Of a DNA stretch of 64,000 bases, positions 52,531-61,558 are shown one piece after another; position 1 is the stretch's first letter; each line of letters starts with the position of its first letter. The notes beneath the pieces are model-generated. The model had not been told where the DNA came from and made no database searches. It saw nothing but the letters and a program-made list of their open reading frames with translations. The DNA is from CAITSH01 sp025356665. Its GTDB lineage: Bacteria; Pseudomonadota; Gammaproteobacteria; Burkholderiales; SG8-39. The stretch is from the NCBI GenBank assembly GCA_025356665.1, contig JANXRV010000013.1:1-64000 (forward strand), in the 5' to 3' direction. The position numbers were made by a program, and so were the translations under genes.

Positions 52531-52782
52531 GGGAGGTTTGCCGGTTTGTCGCGCCGCCTTGTCACCAGATCGGTCCCCCTGCCAACGCCGGCCCCTGGCC
52601 TTATTTGCCATCTGTCCCATGCCCACCAGGGGCAGTACCAAGGGCAATCATGCCGACTGTCGTATCGTTAGCGGTAAAGCCTGGTCCGTAGTGTGGATTG
52701 TCCATTCCCGGCGAATCCAGTAGCATCGCGCGGTTACAAATTTTTTTGACCCATCGAGCCATAGACCCATTTAGGAGCAGTC

Positions 52783-53097
52783 ATGAAACACATCGTAATT
52801 CTGGCCGCAGGCCTGCTGGCCACCGGCGTGACCGGTGTTGTGAACGCCCAGGACGCGGCCAAACTGGCGGCGGACAAGGCTTGCCTCGCCTGCCATGCCA
52901 TCGACAAGAAATTGGTCGGTCCGGGCTACAAGGACGTCGCCGCCAAGTACAAGGACAATGCCAAAGCCGAGGCGATGTTGGTGAAAAAAGTCCTCAAGGG
53001 TGGTGTGGGCGTCTGGGGTCAGATCCCGATGCCGGCGAACGCCAGCCTCAAGGAAGACGAAGCCAAGTTGCTGGTCAAGTGGGTTCTTAGCCAGTAA
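52783..53097 (+). CDS. small periplasmic class I cytochrome c (c551/c552-like)
   Basis: 104 residues with a signal peptide (MKHIVILAAGLLATGVTGVV, cleavage near NAQ). One haem site CLACH (Cys34, Cys37, His38), and Met84 in QIPMPAN is the likely second axial ligand. It is a soluble electron carrier. TTAGGAG precedes the ATG. It is alone between the hydroxylase operon and the Liv transporter, so it may accept electrons from either or from general respiration. Confidence 0.9.
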   Translation: MKHIVILAAGLLATGVTGVVNAQDAAKLAADKACLACHAIDKKLVGPGYKDVAAKYKDNAKAEAMLVKKVLKGGVGVWGQIPMPANASLKEDEAKLLVKWVLSQ

Positions 53098-53314
53098 GCA
53101 TTTAGGCGCCAAGCCGCGCCCGCTCACGCGCCGCGCGCGGGAAAAAAGCCGTCGGCGCCCTCTGGCCGCCGGGTTTTTATCGCCGCTTTGCATCATCGTA
53201 TCCGGCTTATTCGATAGGGCGAATGCCCCGCCCGCGATTACAATGGCAATACCCAAATTGACAAGCTCTATTACGCGTCAGCATAATCCGTTGTCACACT
53301 CCTGGAGAGTCACC

Positions 53315-54679
53315 ATGTCCCGATTTCGCCCGAGTCTTGTAGCCGCCACCACCCTTTCCGCACTGCTGCTGGTCGCCTGCGGCAAGGAAGAACCCAAACC
53401 CGCGCCGGCTCCGGCCGCGCCGCCGCCTTCGGTTGAAATCAAGATCGGCCACGTCGGCCCGCTCACCGGTGGCATCGCCCACCTGGGCAAGGACAACGAA
53501 AACGGCGCGGTGCTCGCCATCGAAGAAGCCAACGCCGCGAAAATCAAGATCGACGGCAAGGACGCCAAGTTCGTGTTGGTCAAGGAAGACGACCAGGCCG
53601 ATGCCAAGGTCGGCACCACGGTGGCGCAAAAACTTGTCGACGCCAAGGTTGTCGGCGTAGTCGGCCACCTCAACTCCGGCGTGTCCATTCCGGCCTCGGC
53701 CATTTACAACGGCGCCGGCATTCCGGTGATCTCCGGTTCGGCCACCAACCCCAAGCTCACCGAGCAGGGCTTCAAGGTGACCTTCCGCACCGTCGGCCGC
53801 GATGACCAGCAGGGACCGGCCGTTGCCAATTACCTGGCGACAGTGAACAAACCCAAGACGGTCGCCATCATCGACGATGCCACCTCCTATGGCGAGGGCC
53901 TTGCCAACGAAGTCGAGAAGACACTCAAGGCCGCCGGCATCAAGGTGCTGCCGCGCGAAAAGGGCACCGACAAGACCACCGACTGGAAAGCGGTGCTGAC
54001 CAAGATCAAGGGCAAGAAGCCCGATGCGATTTTCTACGGCGGCATGGATGCCACCGGTGGTCCGCTGATGAAGCAGGGCAGGGAACTGGGCATCAAGGCG
54101 GTGTTCGCCTACGGCGACGGCGCCTGCACCGACGAGATGGCCAAACTGGCCGGCGAAGCGGCCGAAGGCTTGATCTGTTCGCAGGCGGGCATTCCCGCAG
54201 TCGCGGCGAGCAAGTCCTTCCTCGAAAACTACAAAAAGAAATTTAATGTTGACCCTATCCTCTACTCGCCCTTTACGTATGACAGCACCATGCTGCTGGT
54301 CGAGGCGATCAAGAAGGCCAACTCACCCGATCCGGTCAAGTACCTGCCGGAACTCGCCAAGATCAGCTACAACGGCGCCTCGGGCAAAATCGAGTTCGAC
54401 GAAAAAGGCGACCGCAAGGACGCCGAGATGACGATCTTCACCATGAAGGCGGGCAAGATCACCCCCGTCGCCATCATCAAGTCGGGCAAGAGCATGACTG
54501 TGGATGAGTACATCGCCATGTCGGCCCCGGCTGCTCCCGCCGCGCCGACCGGGGCAGCAGCGCCCGCCGCTGACGCACCTAAAGCCGATGCAGCCAAGGC
54601 CGACGCGCCGAAAGCCGACGCGCCCAAGGCTGAAGCCCCCAAAGCAGACGCCCCCAAGGCAGACGCGGCGAAGAAGTAA
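53315..54679 (+). CDS. Liv-type branched-chain amino-acid binding lipoprotein with an Ala/Lys/Pro/Asp tail
   Basis: 454 residues from the ATG at 53315. The lipobox LLVAC (Cys22) shows it is a lipoprotein. The periplasmic binding domain is of the LivJ/LivK type: IKIGHVGPLTGGIAHLGKDN, VVGVVGHLNSGVSIPAS and VYGEGLANEV-like DDATSYGEG. The last 50 or so residues are a low-complexity tail of PKADA and AKADA repeats, not part of the usual fold. It is followed by a terminator and livHMGF, so it is the binding protein of that transporter. Its ligand could be an amino acid, amide or small acid. Confidence 0.9.
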   Translation: MSRFRPSLVAATTLSALLLVACGKEEPKPAPAPAAPPPSVEIKIGHVGPLTGGIAHLGKDNENGAVLAIEEANAAKIKIDGKDAKFVLVKEDDQADAKVGTTVAQKLVDAKVVGVVGHLNSGVSIPASAIYNGAGIPVISGSATNPKLTEQGFKVTFRTVGRDDQQGPAVANYLATVNKPKTVAIIDDATSYGEGLANEVEKTLKAAGIKVLPREKGTDKTTDWKAVLTKIKGKKPDAIFYGGMDATGGPLMKQGRELGIKAVFAYGDGACTDEMAKLAGEAAEGLICSQAGIPAVAASKSFLENYKKKFNVDPILYSPFTYDSTMLLVEAIKKANSPDPVKYLPELAKISYNGASGKIEFDEKGDRKDAEMTIFTMKAGKITPVAIIKSGKSMTVDEYIAMSAPAAPAAPTGAAAPAADAPKADAAKADAPKADAPKAEAPKADAPKADAAKK

Positions 54680-54710
54680 GCGGGCACTGGCGAATACCGG
54701 CCGCAGATGA

Positions 54711-54745
54711 AAAAGAACGGCACCGCAGGGTGCCGTTCTTTTTTT
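54711..54745 (+). terminator. Rho-independent terminator between binding protein and livH
   Basis: AAAAGAACGGCACC, a GCAG loop and GGTGCCGTTCTTTT followed by more T. It ends 13 bp before the livH start, so it probably lets the binding protein be made in excess over the membrane parts. Confidence 0.85.
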
Positions 54746-54757
54746 ATGGGTTGAAGC

Positions 54758-55681
54758 TTGGACATTTTCATCCAGCAAGTCATCAATGGCCTGGTGCTCG
54801 GCTGTGTGTATGCCATCGTCGCCATCGGTTACACCATGGTCTACGGCATCCTGCAGTTGATCAATTTCGCCCACGGTGCGCTGGTAATGATTGGTGCGAT
54901 GGTCGCCTATACGGTGATCTCGCTGCTCGCCGGCTCGGGCCTGCCGCCGCTGGTGGTGGTGCTGATTGGCACCGGTTGCTCCATTCCGGTGTGCGTCGTG
55001 CTCGGCTACCTGCTCGATCGCATCGCCTACCGCCCCTTGCGCAAGGCACCGCGTCTTGCGCCGCTCATTACCGCCATCGGCATGAACATCATCCTGCAAT
55101 ACCTCGCCCTATTGGTGTGGGGGCGCAACCCGCTGGCCTATCCCCAGATCATCAAGGTCGAGAACTTCGACATTGGTGGCGCCACCATCACCAGCGTGCA
55201 AATCGCCATCATGCTGATTTCAACCCTGCTGATGGCCGGGCTGGCGCTGCTTATCTACCGCACGCGCCTTGGCACCGCCATGCGTGCCACCGCGCAGAAC
55301 CTGCAGGTGGCCGGCCTGATGGGCATAGACGCCAACCGCATCATCGCCCTCACCTTCATCATCGGCGCGGGGCTTGCCGCGGTCGCCGGCGTGATGGTGG
55401 GCACCTATTACGGCATCGCCCACTACACCATGGGCGGCAACCTCGGGCTCAAGGCCTTTGCCGCTGCGGTGCTGGGCGGCATAGGCAATGTGCCGGGCGC
55501 CATGCTGGGCGGCATCCTGCTGGGCCTCGTCGAGGCGCTGGGCGCGGGCTATATCGGTGATCTCACCAACAACGTGTTCGGCAGTAACTACCAGGATGTG
55601 TTCGCCTTTATCGTGCTGATCGCCGTGCTGGTGTTGCGGCCGCAGGGCATTCTCGGTGAGCGCGCGGGCGACCGGGCATGA
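54758..55681 (+). CDS. livH: branched-chain amino-acid ABC transporter permease LivH
   Basis: 307 residues from a TTG at 54758 (LDIFIQQVINGLVLGCVYAI), the usual LivH beginning. About eight hydrophobic segments; NFAHGALVMIGAMVAY and the late GLKAFAAAVLGGIGNVPGAM are family signatures. It forms the channel with LivM. The TTG start and the terminator just upstream both suggest lower expression than the binding protein. Confidence 0.92.
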   Translation: MDIFIQQVINGLVLGCVYAIVAIGYTMVYGILQLINFAHGALVMIGAMVAYTVISLLAGSGLPPLVVVLIGTGCSIPVCVVLGYLLDRIAYRPLRKAPRLAPLITAIGMNIILQYLALLVWGRNPLAYPQIIKVENFDIGGATITSVQIAIMLISTLLMAGLALLIYRTRLGTAMRATAQNLQVAGLMGIDANRIIALTFIIGAGLAAVAGVMVGTYYGIAHYTMGGNLGLKAFAAAVLGGIGNVPGAMLGGILLGLVEALGAGYIGDLTNNVFGSNYQDVFAFIVLIAVLVLRPQGILGERAGDRA

Positions 55682-55751
55682 ACAGGGAATGGACAGGGAA
55701 TGGACAATGGAGAATGGTAAATAGGGAATGGTAAATAGGGAATGGTAAAGG
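55682..55751 (+). repeat. tandem repeats of 11 and 14 bp before livM
   Basis: ACAGGGAATGG twice (55682-55703), then GAATGGTAAATAGG twice (55712-55739) and a partial third copy. They fill the gap between livH and livM. Confidence 0.85.
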
Positions 55752-55762
55752 GTGAAAAGTGA

Positions 55763-56839
55763 ATGAGTGAAGGGGTGAAGGAGTGGAGCAAAGCCAAATG
55801 GCTTGGCTTGGCGCTGGTTGCCATTGCGCTGATCGCGCTGCCTTTCGCACTCGCCTCGGCCGGCACGGCCTGGGTGCGTATCACCAACCTCGCCATCCTG
55901 TTCATCTTGCTATCGCTAGGGCTCAATATCGTCGTCGGCTTCGCCGGCCTGCTTGACCTGGGCTACATCGCCTTCTTCGCGGTGGGCGCCTATGCCTATG
56001 CGCTGCTCGCCTCGCCGCACTTCAACATCCACCTGCCCTTCTGGCTGATCCTGCCCATAGGCGCGCTGGTGGCCTGCCTGTTCGGCGTGCTGCTGGGCGC
56101 GCCCACGCTCAAGCTGCGCGGCGACTACCTTGCCGTGGTGACGCTGGGCTTTGGCGAGATCATCCGGATTTTTTTGAACAACCTGTCCAGCCCGGTCAAT
56201 ATCACCAACGGCCCGCAGGGCATCGCGCGCATCGATCCGTTCAAGCTCGGCAGTTTTGATTTTTCCAAAACCGAGACCATCATGGGCCTTAACTTCAGCG
56301 GCCCGATCAAGTACTACTACCTGCTGATCGTGGTGATGGTGGCGGTGATCATCATCAACCTGCGGTTGCAGAACTCGCGCATCGGTCGCGCCTGGGAGGC
56401 CATCCGCGAGGACGAAACCGCGGCGCGCGCCATGGGCATCAACACCACGCGTATCAAACTGCTGGCCTTCGCCATGGGCGCCTCTTTTGGCGGCGTCGCG
56501 GGCGGCATGTTCGCGGCCATACAAGGCTTCATCAGCCCGGAGAGTTTCGTGCTGGTCGAATCGATCATGGTGCTGGCCATGGTGGTACTGGGCGGCATGG
56601 GCAATGTCTGGGGTGTAGTGCTGGGCGCGGTGCTGTTGTCATTTGCACCCGAAGTGCTGCGCTACACCGTCGCGCCGGCGCAAATGGCCTTGTTCGGAAA
56701 AATGCTGGTCGAGCCCGAGGTCATACGCATGCTGCTGTTCGGCCTCGCGCTGGTGCTGGTGATGATTTTCCGCCCGGCCGGGCTGTGGCCCTCGGCGGTG
56801 CGAAAGCGTGAACTGGCCGCGCGCAAGGACCCGGCATGA
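55763..56839 (+). CDS. livM: branched-chain amino-acid ABC transporter permease LivM
   Basis: 358 residues with eight to ten hydrophobic segments. LivM signatures include LSLGLNIVVGFAGLLDLGYIAF, LRGDYLAVVTLGFGEIIRI, the EAA-type loop IREDETAARAMGINTTRIK and GGMGNVWGVVLGA. It pairs with LivH. The ATG overlap of its stop with livG shows coupling. Confidence 0.93.
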   Translation: MSEGVKEWSKAKWLGLALVAIALIALPFALASAGTAWVRITNLAILFILLSLGLNIVVGFAGLLDLGYIAFFAVGAYAYALLASPHFNIHLPFWLILPIGALVACLFGVLLGAPTLKLRGDYLAVVTLGFGEIIRIFLNNLSSPVNITNGPQGIARIDPFKLGSFDFSKTETIMGLNFSGPIKYYYLLIVVMVAVIIINLRLQNSRIGRAWEAIREDETAARAMGINTTRIKLLAFAMGASFGGVAGGMFAAIQGFISPESFVLVESIMVLAMVVLGGMGNVWGVVLGAVLLSFAPEVLRYTVAPAQMALFGKMLVEPEVIRMLLFGLALVLVMIFRPAGLWPSAVRKRELAARKDPA

Positions 56840-57606
56840 GCGCGCTGCTCGTAGCCAGCGGCATAGGGAAAAAATTTGGCGGCGTGCAGGCGCTCGCCGG
56901 GGTGAGCTTTTCCATTGCGCACGGCGAGATCTACGGCCTCATTGGTCCCAACGGCGCGGGCAAGACCACGCTCTTCAACGTACTGACCGGGTTTTATTCG
57001 CTCAACGAGGGGCGCTTCGAGTTCGACGGCGCCTCGCTCGCCGGGCTTGGCACCCACCAGGTCACTGCGCGCGGCATCGCCCGCACCTTCCAGAACATCC
57101 GCCTGTTTGCCAGCCTGTCGACGCTGGAGAATGTAATGATAGGCCGCCATGTGCGCACCCGCGCCGGCGTGCTGGGCGCGGTGCTGCGCAACGCCGCGAC
57201 GCGCGCCGAGGAGGCGGCCATCGAGGCGCGCGCGCACGCATTGCTTGCCTACGTCGGCATCGCGTCGCGCGCCAACGACCAGGCCTCAAGCCTCGCCTAC
57301 GGCGACCAACGCCGCCTTGAGATCGCCCGCGCCCTGGCCACCGACCCCAAGCTGCTGGCGCTCGACGAACCGGCGGCCGGCATGAACGCGTCCGAGACGG
57401 TGGCGCTGCGCGCACTCATTGAGCGCATTCGCGCCGACGGCACCACGGTGCTGCTGATCGAGCACGACATGAAGCTGGTGATGAACGTGTGCGACCGCGT
57501 GCTGGTGCTCGACTACGGCCAGAAAATCGCCGAGGGCGTGCCGGCCGAGGTGCAAAAAGACCCGCGCGTGGTCGAGGCCTACCTCGGTAAGCCGGCGGCG
57601 GCATGA
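56836..57606 (+). CDS. livG: branched-chain amino-acid ABC transporter ATPase LivG
   Basis: 256 residues. Walker A GPNGAGKTT, signature SLAYGDQRRLEIARAL, Walker B LLALDEPAAGMN and the LivG-type C-terminus DYGQKIAEGVPAEVQ. The signature reads AYGDQ rather than LSGGQ, as is normal for LivG. Overlaps both neighbours by four bases. Confidence 0.94.
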   Translation: MSALLVASGIGKKFGGVQALAGVSFSIAHGEIYGLIGPNGAGKTTLFNVLTGFYSLNEGRFEFDGASLAGLGTHQVTARGIARTFQNIRLFASLSTLENVMIGRHVRTRAGVLGAVLRNAATRAEEAAIEARAHALLAYVGIASRANDQASSLAYGDQRRLEIARALATDPKLLALDEPAAGMNASETVALRALIERIRADGTTVLLIEHDMKLVMNVCDRVLVLDYGQKIAEGVPAEVQKDPRVVEAYLGKPAAA

Positions 57607-58313
57607 ACGTACTCGAAATCAGCGGCCTCCACGTCAGCTACGGCGGCATCCGCGCCGTCAAGGGCATTGACCTCACGGTGAGCGAGGGCGAGTTAGTCTG
57701 TCTCATTGGCGCCAACGGCGCCGGCAAGTCGACCACGCTCAAGGCGGTGTGCGGCCTGATGCCGGCGGCGGCCGGCACGGTGCGTTACCAGGGTGCCGAC
57801 ATCGCCGGCGTGGCGCATTTCGAACTGCCGCGCCGCGGCCTGGTGCTGGTGCCCGAGGGGCGCGGTATTTTTCCGCAACTCACCGTGGTGGAAAACCTTT
57901 CCATGGGCGCGTATTCACGCAAGGACACGGACGGCATCCGGCGCGACATGGAGCGCGGCTACAGCCTGTTTCCGCGCCTCGCCGAGCGGCGGCAGCAATC
58001 GGCCGGAACCCTGTCGGGCGGCGAGCAGCAAATGCTCGCCATTGCGCGCGCACTGATGGCGCAGCCCAAGTTGCTGCTGCTCGACGAGCCAAGCATGGGC
58101 CTCGCGCCCATCGTTGTGCAAAAGGTGTTCGAGGTGATCGCCACCATACGCAAGGAGGGCGTGACCATCCTGCTGGTGGAGCAGAACGCCCGCCTTGCCC
58201 TGGAGCTGGCTGACCGCGCCTACGTGATGGAGACCGGCCTCATCACGCTGTCGGGCGAGGCGAAAACGCTGCTCGCCGATGAGCGCGTGAAAAAGGCCTA
58301 CCTCGGCGAGTAA
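57603..58313 (+). CDS. livF: branched-chain amino-acid ABC transporter ATPase LivF
   Basis: 236 residues. Walker A GANGAGKST, signature LSGGEQQMLAIARALM, Walker B LLLLDEPSMGLAP and the usual end (ERVKKAYLGE). It completes the LivHMGF set. Its last 20 codons and stop are repeated in diverged form 150 bp downstream, see 58252-58545. Confidence 0.94.
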   Translation: MNVLEISGLHVSYGGIRAVKGIDLTVSEGELVCLIGANGAGKSTTLKAVCGLMPAAAGTVRYQGADIAGVAHFELPRRGLVLVPEGRGIFPQLTVVENLSMGAYSRKDTDGIRRDMERGYSLFPRLAERRQQSAGTLSGGEQQMLAIARALMAQPKLLLLDEPSMGLAPIVVQKVFEVIATIRKEGVTILLVEQNARLALELADRAYVMETGLITLSGEAKTLLADERVKKAYLGE

Positions 58314-58545
58314 GTCCATGGCCACGTCTTTTCGCGCACAATGTTCGCCTCGATTCAGGCGTGCAGACGTTGTCGGGGTTACCCGAAGTCATTAGAATCA
58401 AAGGCGGGGCGAAAATGCTACTCGCCGACAAGAGTGTGAAAACAGCCTATCTCGCGGGAGTAAGTCGATGGCCCCAGTTTTTTCCGCCCACAATATCCGC
58501 CTCGATTCAGGCGTGCAGACCTTGCCGGAGGCACCCGAACTCGAG
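58252..58545 (+). repeat. diverged 150-bp tandem duplication across the livF/methyltransferase junction
   Basis: Copy 1 is about 58252-58395 and copy 2 about 58402-58545. GCGAGGCGAAAAC pairs with GCGGGGCGAAAAT, TAAGTCCATGGCC with TAAGTCGATGGCC, and CGCCTCGATTCAGGCGTGCA is identical in both. Each copy has the end of livF and the beginning of a methyltransferase gene. Only the outer halves are still in use; the inner ones (a livF tail and a frame-shifted methyltransferase start) are decayed. Confidence 0.88.
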
Positions 58546-59229
58546 CAATCGGCCTGGTTTGTTGCGGCAAAAAAAGTGCTGGCGACGGTATTCCCCGGCG
58601 ACAAGAGCGCCTACCGGATTGCCGATCTTGGCTGCCTCGAAGGCGGTTACGCTGTCGGCTTCGCGCGTATGGGGTTTCAGGTGCTGGGGCTGGACGTGCG
58701 CGAGAGCAATATCGCCGCCTGCCGCCACGTCAAAGCCGGCGTCAACCTGCCGCAACTCGAGTTCGTGTGCGACGATGCTTGGAACATCGCCAATCATGGC
58801 AGCTTCGACGCGGTGTTTTGCTGTGGCCTGCTTTATCATCTCGATCAGCCCAAGCGGTTTATCGAACTGCTTTCGCGCGTGACACGCAGGCTGCTTATCG
58901 TGCAAACGCATTTTTCCACCGAACAGCCCAACGCCAAATTCGCTTTGTCCGAGATCGCCGAGAACGAGGATATGCTCGGTCGCTGGTACACCGAGTATTC
59001 GGATGAAGCCGCTTTCAGCCGGCGCGATACGCTTGCCTGGGCGAGCTGGGACAACCGCAAGTCATTCTGGCTGAAAAAGCAGTTCCTGATCCAGGCCATT
59101 CAAGACGCCGGCTTTGACATGGTGATGGAGCAATACGACGGCCTCGGGCCGGACATCGAAGGTTCGATGTCGTTCGGGTATTACAAAACCGACGAGCGCG
59201 GCACCTTCATCGGCATCAAAACGACCTAG
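58468..59229 (+). CDS. class I SAM-dependent methyltransferase
   Basis: 253 residues from the ATG at 58468, with GCGGGAG upstream. The SAM-binding motif is IADLGCLEGGYAVGFARMGF, with the acidic residue at the end of the second strand in VLGLDVRES; later motifs are VCDDAWNI and FDAVFCCGLLYHL. The acceptor is unknown; it resembles methyltransferases that act on sugars or natural products. It follows livF after the duplication and may be read from the same promoter. Confidence 0.82.
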   Translation: MAPVFSAHNIRLDSGVQTLPEAPELEQSAWFVAAKKVLATVFPGDKSAYRIADLGCLEGGYAVGFARMGFQVLGLDVRESNIAACRHVKAGVNLPQLEFVCDDAWNIANHGSFDAVFCCGLLYHLDQPKRFIELLSRVTRRLLIVQTHFSTEQPNAKFALSEIAENEDMLGRWYTEYSDEAAFSRRDTLAWASWDNRKSFWLKKQFLIQAIQDAGFDMVMEQYDGLGPDIEGSMSFGYYKTDERGTFIGIKTT

Positions 59230-59239
59230 CTGCGACGAC

Positions 59240-60004
59240 TCAGTCGGCAGCCTGCAGCAACATGTCACGAAACTGCGCCAGCTCACCGGCATTGAGGTCG
59301 GACACTGCCCAGTAGGCGAGCCCGCCGCGCGTCCAGTGCAGCAGGTTGTAGCCGAGGCGCGATGCACTTTTGGGCGCGTCATCGCCGCTCTTTGCCGGCC
59401 AGACGAAGAGATTGATCGGATGTGCCTTGTGCTGGTAGACCAGCGCCGCGACGGGCCGCCGCTCGAGGTAATCGAGGCGTCCGCCGGTGAGCGCATAGCC
59501 TTGCGCACCGAGGTCGAACACCGCAGGCGAAAAATCGAGCCGGCCGTTGAACCACGGCTTTACCGTATGCCGGTCCGACGAGAGGACGTCGACGGCGTGG
59601 CCTGTCATCAGCGCGCGCGTATGGCTGGCAACGAGTTCCTCCTGCAGGCGTTCCGCAGGTCCGGGCAACGCGAGGTAAAGGCCTATGCTCCAGGCGAGCG
59701 CGAAGCTCATCGCAAACGCGGCGCCGATTTGCGGCCAGCCGCGAAAGCGGCGCGCAACGCGTGGCGGCGTTGCGGTGATCTGCTCGCGCGGCAGCGCGGC
59801 GCGCACCCGTGCCGCCAGTCCTGAGGGCAGCGCATGATAGGTCGCCTGCGCGCGCACGCGGGCGCGCAACTCTGTTACGCCGGCGAGTTCGCCGCGGCAT
59901 GCTGCGCAGCCCGCGAGATGGGACTCGAGATCGGTGGCGTGTGGCAATCCCAGTTCGCCATCCGCATAAGCGGCGAGCAGGGTCTGCGCATCCTTGCAAT
60001 TCAT
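59240..60004 (-). CDS. anti-sigma factor with a zinc-binding HC2 motif
   Basis: 254 residues from the ATG at 60004, which overlaps the sigma factor stop by one base (TGATG). The N-terminal zinc-finger anti-sigma domain has ESHLAGCAACRGEL (H-x3-C-x2-C). A single transmembrane segment lies around GAAFAMSFALAWSIGLYLAL, and the C-terminal part is periplasmic. So it should hold the ECF sigma factor at the membrane until a signal, possibly redox or metal, releases it. Confidence 0.88.
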   Translation of the reverse strand: MNCKDAQTLLAAYADGELGLPHATDLESHLAGCAACRGELAGVTELRARVRAQATYHALPSGLAARVRAALPREQITATPPRVARRFRGWPQIGAAFAMSFALAWSIGLYLALPGPAERLQEELVASHTRALMTGHAVDVLSSDRHTVKPWFNGRLDFSPAVFDLGAQGYALTGGRLDYLERRPVAALVYQHKAHPINLFVWPAKSGDDAPKSASRLGYNLLHWTRGGLAYWAVSDLNAGELAQFRDMLLQAAD

Positions 60005-60528
60005 CACACTTTCTCCTTGCCGTCGGCGAGGTAGGCGCCGAGCAATTTGCGGCCGCGCGACAGGCGCGACATTACGGTTCCAACCGGCATTGCCGTGACC
60101 TGGGCGATTTCGCGATAGGACAAGTCCTCCAGTTCGCGCAGCACGACGACCTCGCGAAATTCGACCGGCAGCCGGGCGAGCGCGGCATTGATGCGCCTGC
60201 GTTCGTCGCCGCGGGCCGCGAGCGTTTCCGGGTTGTCAGGGTCGATGCCGCCCACGCCGCGATCGGCGCCGTCCTCATCCAGGGGTACCGTCGTGCGGTT
60301 GGCCTCCATCCAGCTGAACGCAGTGTTGCGCACAATGGCGAGCAACCAGGGGCGGCATTGCGTGCCGCGAAAGCCGTCGAAAAAACGGTGGGCGCGCAGC
60401 ATGGCCTCCTGCACCACGTCCTCGGCGTCGTGGTCGTTGTGCATCAGCCAGCGCGCAAGATTCCAGGCCGCGCCCAGATGGGGCAGCACCAGCGCCTCAA
60501 AGCTTTGCGTCCTGCTCTCGTCGTCCAA
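60004..60528 (-). CDS. ECF (group 4) RNA polymerase sigma factor
   Basis: 174 residues. Region 2 has WNLARWLMHNDHDAEDVVQEAMLR and region 4 has RLPVEFREVVVLRELEDLSYREIAQV with the helix-turn-helix VGTVMSRLSRGRKLL. It forms a coupled pair with the anti-sigma gene. It diverges from the metallophosphoesterase/cupredoxin genes 136 bp away, which are likely targets, but no -35/-10 typical of this class was confirmed. Confidence 0.93.
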   Translation of the reverse strand: MDDESRTQSFEALVLPHLGAAWNLARWLMHNDHDAEDVVQEAMLRAHRFFDGFRGTQCRPWLLAIVRNTAFSWMEANRTTVPLDEDGADRGVGGIDPDNPETLAARGDERRRINAALARLPVEFREVVVLRELEDLSYREIAQVTAMPVGTVMSRLSRGRKLLGAYLADGKEKV

Positions 60529-60664
60529 GTTTGCGTCCTGTGAAGGCTATACCGCTTGCAGCCCCGGTTTATTCCCGGCGCGGCGCGATGTTTTCAGCGC
60601 CTGCGGGAATAAGCCGGCGGCGACTGCAGTCTTGCACCTTGTCACCCCACACAAGGAGAGAACC

Positions 60665-61555
60665 ATGCAACAGATCGATCGGCGCGATTTCCTCAAACTG
60701 GCGGGCCTTGGCGGCGCGGTGCTGGTGTCCGGCTGTGCGGGCATGGGGGCCTCAGGAGCAAAAACCGCGGAGGACTTTTATTTTGTGCAGCTTTCGGATA
60801 CCCACTGGGGCTTCAAGGGTGCGCCCAATCCCGACGCTCACGTCACGCTCAAAAAAGCCGTGGCCGCCGTTAACAGCCTCAAGGTCCAGCCCGACTTTAT
60901 CATGTTCACCGGCGATCTCACCCACACCACCGACGACCCGGTGGAACGCCGCCGCCGCCTTGCCGAGTTCAAACAAATCGTCGGCGAACTCAATGTCAAA
61001 AACGTGCGCTTTACCGCCGGCGAGCACGACGCCTCGCTCGACAAGGGCGCCGCCTATCGCGAGTTTTTCGGCGCGCCCAATTACAGCTTCGACCACAAGG
61101 GCGTGCACTTCATCGTCGTCGACAACGTTTCCGATCCGGCGGCGCGTATCGGCGACGAGCAAATGGCCTGGATGGAGGCCGACCTCAAGACCCAACCCAA
61201 GGATGCGCGCATCGTGGTGTTCACCCACCGGCCGCTGTTTGACCTTGCGCCCAAATGGGACTGGGCGACGCGCGACGGCGAAAAAGCGGTAAGCCTGCTG
61301 ATGCCCTTCCAGAACGTCGGAGTGTTCTACGGCCACATCCACCAGGAACATCACCACATGACCGGGCATATCGCACACCACTCGGCCAAGTCGCTGATAT
61401 TCGCCCTGCCCGCGCCCGGCTCGCAACCGAACCGCGCGCCGCTCGCCTGGGACGGCGCCTCAGCCGAGTACAAGGGGCTGGGTTTTCGCGGGGTGAACGC
61501 CAAGGTGAACAATGCTGAACTCGCGGTGACCGAGTTCGCGGTAGCCAAGGCCTGA
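60665..61555 (+). CDS. exported metallophosphoesterase lipoprotein
   Basis: 296 residues from the ATG at 60665, with AAGGAGAG upstream. The start has both a twin-arginine motif (RRDFLKLAG) and a lipobox ending in Cys24 (LVSGC), so it is exported folded and lipid-anchored. Metal-site motifs: SDTHWG, FTGDLTH, GEHD (in place of GNHD), FTHRP and GHIHQEHHH. It should cleave a phosphoester with two metals. The gap to the cupredoxin gene is 3 bp, so the two are co-transcribed. Confidence 0.87.
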   Translation: MQQIDRRDFLKLAGLGGAVLVSGCAGMGASGAKTAEDFYFVQLSDTHWGFKGAPNPDAHVTLKKAVAAVNSLKVQPDFIMFTGDLTHTTDDPVERRRRLAEFKQIVGELNVKNVRFTAGEHDASLDKGAAYREFFGAPNYSFDHKGVHFIVVDNVSDPAARIGDEQMAWMEADLKTQPKDARIVVFTHRPLFDLAPKWDWATRDGEKAVSLLMPFQNVGVFYGHIHQEHHHMTGHIAHHSAKSLIFALPAPGSQPNRAPLAWDGASAEYKGLGFRGVNAKVNNAELAVTEFAVAKA

Positions 61556-61558
61556 ACC

